Source of the DNA: Tetradesmus obliquus
Taxonomy: Eukaryota; Chlorophyta; Chlorophyceae; Sphaeropleales; Scenedesmaceae
Length of the DNA: 64,000 nucleotides
Assembly (NCBI GenBank): GCA_030272155.1
Contig: CP126203.1
Span: 806,001-870,000 of the forward strand
Direction: 5' to 3'
Every line of letters begins with the position of its first letter. The stretch's first letter is position 1. The translations under genes and the position numbers were made by a program. The notes beneath the pieces were generated by a model that had not been told where the DNA came from, made no database searches, and saw only the letters and a list, made by a program, of their open reading frames with translations. Of this stretch, positions 57,198-64,000 are shown one piece after another.

Positions 57198-60100
57198 GTG
57201 CAAAGCATCCTGGTCTTGGATATGGGTGTGCTGCAAGGGCCGCTGCTGCAGCTGCTGACTCAGCAACTACAGCAGCAGTCCAGCCGCGCTGTATCACCAG
57301 GCAGCCCAGGGCTTTTACAGCTACTTTTTCCTGCCCTCCCTGGCTGTGTTGGGGTGGTGATAGAGTGCTGCAGTGTGGCAGATGCTGGCAACAGAGCCAG
57401 CAGCAGCTGTTACAATGTGCTGCATCTGCTGCCCACAGTGGCAGTGACGCCTCCAGGCTTGCTGGATGCAAAGCAGCAGCTGCTGTTGCGCCTTCAGGCC
57501 GCATTTTCGCCGCTGCCGGTGCTGCCGCAGTCGCTGCACCTGCCTTGCTGCAGTGCTGCAGGCAGCAGGCACGCGGCCAGCTGCAGCATGAACGGCAGCA
57601 GCAGCGGCAGTACTGCAGGCAGAGCTGCACAACCACTGGCAGATGCAGCTGGTAGAACTGCTCCACCTGCATTGAGCACCCCACGCAGCAGGCACAGCTG
57701 CCCGCTGCTTGTTTCTGTGTCAGTGTCAGCCAGCATGCTTGAAGGCTTGGCTGCTGCGCTGCATGACTTGGTTGGGGCAGGCCTGGCAGCATTTATCAAC
57801 ACCTCTACTGAAGGTCTTGAGGGTCAGGATGACGCCAGCTGGGCTGTGGAGCAGCAGCACTACATTACATGCAGCAATGCCATAGCAATGGCAGCAGCCA
57901 TGTGGCGCCAGTCCTCCCCGTGTCCTGCTGCTGTGTGTTGCAGCTTGCAGGAAATCAGACCTACTGAATCAGAGGCTTCCAACAGCAGCAGTATGGAAAC
58001 AAACAGCAGTTGCCAGGCTGCGGCCAGCCCTGCAGAGCGCTTTGCAGCGCGGCTGCTAGTGTTCTGTGCCAGCTGGGTGATAGCTGGCCGCTGCGGGCAG
58101 CAAGGCATGCTGTCACTGCAGCAGACGCTGCCTGCGGTTCTGCAGGGGGCCGGGTTTAGCTGGGCAGTGCCGCCAGCAGCATTTGGAGGGCTGTTTGGTG
58201 CAAGGCTAGATTTCGAAAGTGGCCATTGGGTGAGCTGGATGCAGGATGCATTGCTGCTGGCTGGCTGTAGCCCCACAACAGCAGCAGCAGCAGCAGCAGG
58301 AAGAGAAGCAGGGGCTGGGGAGGAGGTGCCACCCATGCAAGGCTATCATGTATGTAGCTGCATAGCTGCTGCAGCTGCTGGCGACCAACTCAGTCATGGA
58401 GCAGCAACCTGGGGCAGCCGCAGCAGCAGTCTTATACCACGTGTTAGATCCGGCAACTCACAGTGCTGCGGCAGCTGGAGGCAGGGCCGGCTGTTTGTCC
58501 CTAGCCCCAGGGCATGTGCGCTGCGGTACCTGCTGCACTGGTGGGCAGCAGCTGGTTTGAGTACTGTGTTGCTCGCCCCGCCAGCCTGTGGAGTGAAAGT
58601 GGCAGTTGAGCAGCTACTTACAAACACAGCAAGCAGCAGTGTAGCATCCTGTGGGCGGAGTGCTGCTGCTGCTGCTGACTCAGCAGTAGTAGTGGTTGGT
58701 GATGATTGCAGCAACAGCAGCAGTGCATGGAGTAGTGATGGGGAGCTGCTGCTGAGGCAGGCAGGGGGTGAGGTACTGGTGCTGCCAGTTGCAGCAGGCA
58801 GTACAGCAGAGCACCTGGGGCAGCAGCTGCAGCAAGCTCACCTGCAGCAAGCTGACGCTACTAGGCAGCAGCAAAATAACAGCCACATCGGTACAGCAAG
58901 CGCTGCTGCTGCTGCCGCTGCTGGCTCTGGCAGTGGCAGCAGCAGCCGAGCTTGGCAGCGGGTCAGCAGCAGCAGCAGCAGCTCTGCAGCAGGTGGCTGC
59001 ACCTGGCGCAGCAGCAGGAGTATGGCTGTGCAAGGCTATGGTAAGAAGGCTGGCCCAGCAGCAGCAGCAGCAGCGGCAGCAGCGGCAGCAGCGGCAGCGG
59101 AGGAAGTTAGCAGGCACAGTGTTGCCAGTGTATCGGCTGACACAGCACCCCTCCTGCAGCAGGTGCTGCTGTATGCAGGAGACCTTTCTGTTCCGGCAGC
59201 CGACGGCCCCAACGGCTCTTGCAGCAGCAGCAGCAGCAGCATTGAATGGATGAGACAGCTGGCCGAGACAGGACACTGCATTGTGATACAGCAGAGCAGT
59301 GCAGCAGCAGCAGCAGCCTTGTGTTCAGCGCTGCCGGTGCAGCGGTCAGCGGTGTTGGCGATTGCAACAGCTGCCAGCAGCACTCTTGTCCAGCAGCTGC
59401 AAGTAGGGCAAGCGCCATGCAACAGGTATACCAGGCACGTGCTGCAGTTCCAGGTTGATTGCCTCGCTGCTCTGCCTGACAGTTGCAGCAATAGCTCTGC
59501 AGCTGCTGGCTTGTCAAACAGCACGTTTGGACTCACACCGCAGCAGCAGCAGCAGCTGTTGGGATGGAGCCATGCGCAGCAGCCAGCTGCACCCTTCTAT
59601 CTCGTGAGCAGCCAGCAGGTTCTAGCTGCGCTGTTCGACAGCTATGGACCACAGCTACCTGCAGCGATTGATATTCCCAAAGCGCAGATGCTGCGGAGTC
59701 TGCAGGCGGTGTGGGCAGGGCTAGCAGCAGCAGTGCAGCGCCTGCAGCAGCAGGGGCACCTGCCAGGTAGCTGCTGCTTTGATTTGCGTCACTTCCGGCG
59801 CAGCTTGCAGTCTTTGCTAGGTATTCTGTCAGAGCACATTGCACAGCAAGACAGCAACAAGCACCTGCTGAACCAGGCAGCAGCAGCAGCAGCGGATGCA
59901 GCTGCTCAAGCCGCCACACCCACAACAGATCAAGCATCACCAGCAGCAGCAGCAGCATACAGCCTCGCCCCGCAAACCCCGCTCAGTGCAAATAGCCCCT
60001 TTGGGCCTGCATTAGCAGCACAAAAGTCTTCCGGCAGCATCTGGGCCATTCCAGCTGGCACCCCAAAGACACCCAAGACCCCAGGCATATCTGCAGCAAC

Positions 60101-60211
60101 AGCACCCACCACCACACCTGGCACGCCTACATGCGCTGGCCTCTCTGCTTCGCCAAGTGCCTGGCAGCTGTTGCAGACAGTACCGTGCACACCTGGAGCT
60201 GCAGGATTGAA

Positions 60212-60244
<33 letters not shown>

Positions 60245-60852
60245 GGGTGCTGGCAAGGGCATTGGCGGGAGGAAAGTTCCACTCAAGGCGTTGTGCTGCG
60301 CAGTGCTGGAGGTGCTGTGCAGGTGGGTGATATGAATAGAAGAAGTGTGTAGTGGGTGTACAGGAGTGTGCTCATCTTGTGCTGTTGTTTGTGGTTGGTC
60401 GGTGCAAGAGATAGCTGGTACTGTGCTCAGCAATGCTGAACTGTTGTGGCGGGAGGAAGGCGCCGCTGAAGGCCTTGTGCTGTGCAGTGCTGGAGGTGCT
60501 GTGCAGGTGGGTGTGGGGGTGATTTGAGTTGGTTTTGTGTGCCCTGTTGTGTGCATCTACTGCTCTTGCTTTACTGTTGTGAGGTGCCGTTGCTGCGCAA
60601 GAAGCGGCTGTTGCTGTGCACAGCAGTGCTGGAGGTTCTTGTTGTTCTGCGCAAATGCGCTGATGCTTCGCAACCTTGCTTTTCTGGACTGCAGCCAACT
60701 GTGTGTGCCTGTGTGTGCCTGCTTATACAGGGGCGTTTGTGATGGAGCGGCTGCATCAGCAGCTGATGAGAGAGCTCTGCAACGCGCAGTGCTGCTGCTA
60801 GTGGTGCAGCACCTTGCTCTGCTGGACCAGCAGCAGCACTCAACACCAACTC

Positions 60853-60888
<36 letters not shown>

Positions 60889-62399
60889 CCAGTGCTGCTG
60901 CCCCAGGTGGTTTCAGCAGCAGCAGCAGCAGAAGTGGCAGCAGCCTGGCAACAGCAGCAGTGCAGAAGGTGCAGCTGAAGATTGATGCACGCAGCAACAG
61001 TGAAGCCAGCTGGCTGCAGGAGGTGCTAGCTGACCTGGGTGCATGCACAACAAGCAGTGGCAGCAGCAGCACTACCAGCAGCAGCAGAGCAGCTGGCACA
61101 GTACATGCCTGGCAGCAGCTGCAGCAGCTACCAGATGCTGCTTTTGCAGACAAGCTGCGAAGCTGTCAGCTGCCACTAGTGCTGCCTGGGCGGCTGCTTG
61201 CTCAGCTCTCCTTAGTAGCCAGCTTGGGCAGGGATCCTGTGAGTGGCTTGGAGGGCCTGCATGTGGCAGCAGCACAAGCAGAGCTGCTGCAGCTGCTGCA
61301 GCAGCAGGCAGCAGCTGCCGCCTCAGCACCTAAGGATCCAGCCGCAGCAGCAGCAGGAGGGGGAGGAGGAGGTAGAGGAGGTACAGGAGGCATGTCGCCG
61401 GTTGATCTGAGCTGTGCGCTGCGGCTGCTGCCCTGTTCGAGCTTTGTTGCTGCTGCTCACAAGCTCATGTGGTGGCTGCAGAGCTGCACAGAGCAGCAGC
61501 AAATGCATTGCATAATGAATTTGCAGCATGGGCCCCCGAATGCAGCAGCAGCACCAGCTGCTGCAGCAGCAGCTTTTGTAGCAGTGCTGTCTGGCAGCTG
61601 GCAGCCGGGCCTGCAGGCCCTGGCAGCAACAGCAGCAGCGGCACTGGGCGCAAACGTGGTTCGCCTGCAGCTGCTGCAGCCGGGGCGGGCGGAGCAGGAG
61701 CTGGCTGCACTCGTTCAAGCAGCAAGTGCAGCGGCAGCGGTGCGTCAAGCTTCACATGATGATGGTGAGCTTGCATGTGACAGCACGACGGAGCAGCGGG
61801 CTGCCCAGCTTCCAGAGCAGCAAGGGCCAGAAGAGGCCAAAGCAGCTTTCACAGCGGCTGCTTCAGCAGCAGCAGGGCCTGCGCTTGTGGTGGCTGTGCT
61901 TGACCTGCAGCAGCATGGAGAGGCAGGCCTGCCGGCATCCCAGCTGCAGGAGCTGTTGCTGCTGCTGAGGCGCTGGAGCAGCCAGCCTCCTTGCAATGTG
62001 GTGCCAAGTATTTCACTACAGCAGCAGGATGTAGGCATGTCTGCTGCCGCATACGCAGCCCCCTATGTGTGCTCGCCACACACTGCGCAGCAGCTGCTGC
62101 AAGACATGCCGGAGCTTCAAAGCCACTGCTACCAGCTGGCGCTGCCAGCAGTGCAGGCAGCTGAACAGCTGGCTGCTGACTGCAAGGCTCAGCTGATGAG
62201 CGGCTGCGGCTGGGCCCTGCTGGAGCATGTGAGGGATGCACACTGCCTGGCACGGCAGCAGCAGCAGCAGCAGCAGCAGTTGATTTGCATTGACAGTAGC
62301 AGCAAGGATGCTGAAGATGGAGGAGCAGCACAAGCAGGAACTGCTGAGAAGCAGGTTGGTTCGAATGCAGGGGGAGTAGCAGCAGCAGCACAAGCAGGC

Positions 62400-62446
<47 letters not shown>

Positions 62447-63963
62447 GGCTCCGGCTGAGCCTGCTGCAAGGCATCTGGCAGAGAGGCTCGCTGCTGCCCT
62501 TGCTAGCATCCACCAGGCAGTATATGAAGCTTACGAGCAGCACTATGCTACTCTGCAACCCACCACCAGCAGCAGCAGCAGCAGCAGCAGAAGTGAGGCT
62601 GGCGCAGCTGGCTGCACCAATACCTGTAGTACCCCGCAAGCTGCAGCTCTGGCAGCAAGCCAAGCTGTGCCGCTGGCTAAGCCATTTGATATGCTGCAGC
62701 TGCTGCCTGGGTTACTGTCAGAAGGCCGAGGCCGCTTAGCAGCTCGCACAGCCAGCCTTGCCACATGCATTGCGAAGACAGCGAAGTTGCAGCAGCAGGT
62801 GCAGGAGCTGCTGCAGAGGCGGCAGCAGCAGCAGCTAGGCACAGCAGCAGCAGCAGCAGGGTCCAGAGTGGATGCTGGTGCTGCAGCAGAGGTGGCAGTA
62901 CTGTCCAGCCTGGCTGACCGCCTGCAGCAGCTGATGAGCAGGTGGAGTGATGAGCTGGAGCAACAGGTGAGCTGCAGGTCTCTGCAACTTTTGCTGCGTT
63001 AGGCAGCACATTTCCGCACAGTTCCGCTGCACAAATCACGTGCCATTGCCGTGCCATGTTTCCTGATTGAGAAGCTAAGCCCATTGCCTCTTGTCCTGCC
63101 TGCAGGTGCTGCCAGCCCTTGTGCAAGTGCTGCCTACTGCCCTGCTAGCTGCCATTGAGCTGGTCTACCTGGGGCCCCTGCCAGCCACCACACAGCAGCA
63201 GCTGCTGGCGCACTGCAGCCAGCTGCTGACAGCAGCAACAAGTGTCCATAAAGGAGGCATGTCTTCATCAACAGGAGGTGCTGCTGCAGCTGCCAAAACA
63301 CCAAATATAAGTGTCAGCAGCAGCAGGCACCTGCTGCAGCTGATGCAACAAGGCAAGGGCCTATTGTCGCCATCACAGCTGATGCAGCAACTGCAGCTGC
63401 TGCAGCCTGGCAGGCCACTTTGGCAGCAGCTGCAGTATGCTGCAGCAGCTGCTGCAGTGGCGGCTAGCAGTGGGCAGCCTCTAGTGGTGCTGGACCCTTG
63501 GCAGTTGTTGCCACAGCTGCTTGGGGATGAGTCAGGCCGGCTAGGAGCTAGTGGTTCTGCTGGTGGTGACCGGCAGTGGGTGGTGATGCATACAGATGGG
63601 CGGACTGTCAGTGCAGATTGTAACACAGCCTCCAGCAGCAGTAGCAGCAGCAGCAGCAGCAGTGATGGTCTTGCACATGAGGTGATGTCAGCTGTGCAGG
63701 AAGCGCTGCTTGCAGGCAGCAGTGTATGCCTGCAGCTTCACAGCGGCATTGGGGACGCATCTTCCCTGGCGCATGCTGTGGCTGCGTGCCGTAGCATGTT
63801 GCAGCTAGCAGCAGCAGCGGGCACCGCCAGCAGCAGCAGCGCAAGTATCACAAGCCCTTTGTTGGGTGCAGCAAAGTGGAGCAGCAGCAGCAGAAGTAAG
63901 CCATCCAGATCTAGGAGAGGCACACGGACAACAGTAGATCAGGCGCTGACCGGCAAAGGCTCC

Positions 63964-63998
<35 letters not shown>

Positions 63999-64000
63999 TT
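42487..64000 (+). CDS. Dynein-heavy-chain-like protein with degenerate AAA1 and no microtubule-binding domain, 3' end off window
   Basis: Exons: 42487-42543, 42645-42930, 43158-43528, 43781-44151, 44388-44496, 44676-45602, 45758-45928, 46151-46251, 46476-46802, 47044-47422, 47669-48099, 48309-48511, 48751-48841, 49054-49219, 49455-49556, 49766-49960, 50314-50508, 50908-51612, 51856-52077, 52260-52640, 52866-53672, 53918-54619, 55275-60322, 60731-62966, 63106->64000. Phases agree; over 5150 codons. Tail: EWLRQGELFNVLRQLPLFKQH then FCTWHANVVR (single-headed axonemal type). Linker: PRLALAPHESLLQLLEQ. Entry to AAA1: FAWGQQLRHYWQEE and YGWEYS, but no P-loop. AAA2: LGPSGVGKT at 56872-56898. AAA3: SPRACALRYLL, degenerate loop, then CFDLRHFRRSLQSLLG. 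AAA4: degenerate. The stalk is cut to about 110 residues before YLGPLPATTQQQ and PLVVLDPWQ (AAA5). Poly-Ala/Gln/Ser runs throughout. It may be a structural, non-motor paralogue like animal DNHD1. Confidence 0.8.
43293..43338 (+). repeat. (CAG)n run encoding polyglutamine in the dynein-like gene
   Basis: About 15 CAG units in exon 3, in frame as Gln. It lies in the low-complexity N-terminal extension before the tail homology starts. Confidence 0.95.
50183..50722 (+). repeat. Flanking copies of dynein-like exon 17
   Basis: The exon at 50314-50508 has a 5'-end copy at 50183-50251 (SFSDLSGFMTAKLASISAFR) and a 3'-end copy at about 50592-50722 (DWAVQLEALYSTPA with donor). Both copies are open in frame. 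The 5' copy has its own acceptor and donor, and 69 bases keep phase 0, so it could be spliced in as an extra exon. Confidence 0.85.
53424..53477 (+). repeat. (AGC)n run encoding polyserine in the dynein-like gene
   Basis: About 17-18 AGC units in frame as Ser inside the linker exon 21. The repeat class is the same as in exon 3, but it is read in another frame. Confidence 0.95.
54686..55062 (+). repeat. Three copies of dynein-like exon 22 3' end
   Basis: The exon end encoding ADFAWGQQLRHYWQEEDGQLQ with its donor (true end 54619) recurs at 54686-54766, 54832-54910 and 54982-55062. The unit is about 148 bases. The first two copies also share the intron segment with the tctcagctgatttgtcagtt motif. 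Confidence 0.9.
60430..60650 (+). repeat. Two copies of dynein-like exon 23 3' end
   Basis: The end of the giant exon (PLKALCCAVLEVLCR and donor) recurs at about 60448-60510 and, more decayed, 60585-60650, inside intron 23. Confidence 0.85.
62400..62446 (+). repeat. (GCT)n run encoding polyalanine in the dynein-like gene
   Basis: About 15 GCT units read as Ala. It is one of the few long coding runs in CTG rather than CAG orientation. Confidence 0.9.

Overview
This is nuclear DNA from a eukaryote, most likely a ciliated or ciliate-derived green alga (Chlorophyta). The genes carry many short introns with GT..tgcag boundaries. One gene encodes a plant/cyanobacterium-type DUF1818 protein with a plastid-like leader. 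The peroxisomal beta-oxidation enzyme is of the plant MFP2 type. Cilium-linked genes (RAB23, an axonemal-type dynein heavy chain) are present, and CAG/CTG microsatellites are everywhere. A Scenedesmus/Chlamydomonas relative is plausible, but the species cannot be read from the sequence.

Layout. The left half (1-28.4 kb) is on the minus strand: the 5' part of a DUF1818 gene (<1-1680); a complete 17-exon MFP2 gene (3501-15855, 728 aa, ending in the peroxisomal signal SKL); an 11-exon U2AF65-like splicing factor (17625-23316, 492 aa); and a 10-exon SWIM+RING zinc-finger protein (24454-28393, 400 aa). The right half is mostly on the plus strand: RAB23 (28803-31443), head to head with the SWIM-RING gene; two tandem GT2-like secretory glycosyltransferase genes (32582-34768 and 35583-37831), the second broken by a stop codon; AMMECR1 on the minus strand (40612-42164); and, head to head with it, a giant dynein-heavy-chain-like gene (42487->64000) that runs off the window. 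For the exons that I could splice, phases agree at every junction.

Mobile DNA. MFP2 intron 6 holds a 1.5-kb element with long terminal inverted repeats and a perfect 8-bp target duplication, plus a 212-bp foldback element. A 398-bp element with TA target duplication lies between MFP2 and the U2AF gene.

Most notable. (1) The dynein-like protein keeps the tail, the linker and AAA1 to AAA5, but the stalk is cut to roughly 110 residues, so the microtubule-binding domain is missing. The AAA1 P-loop, normally the catalytic one, is gone; AAA2 has the only good Walker A. It looks like a dynein turned into a non-motor. (2) Almost every gene carries decayed tandem copies of exon edges (exon end plus splice site) inside the adjacent intron or just past the gene. 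I count roughly 45, which points to a lineage-specific habit of duplicating exon-intron junctions. (3) The SWIM-RING protein starts with two SUMO-interaction-like motifs. (4) The U2AF65-like protein lacks the second RRM.
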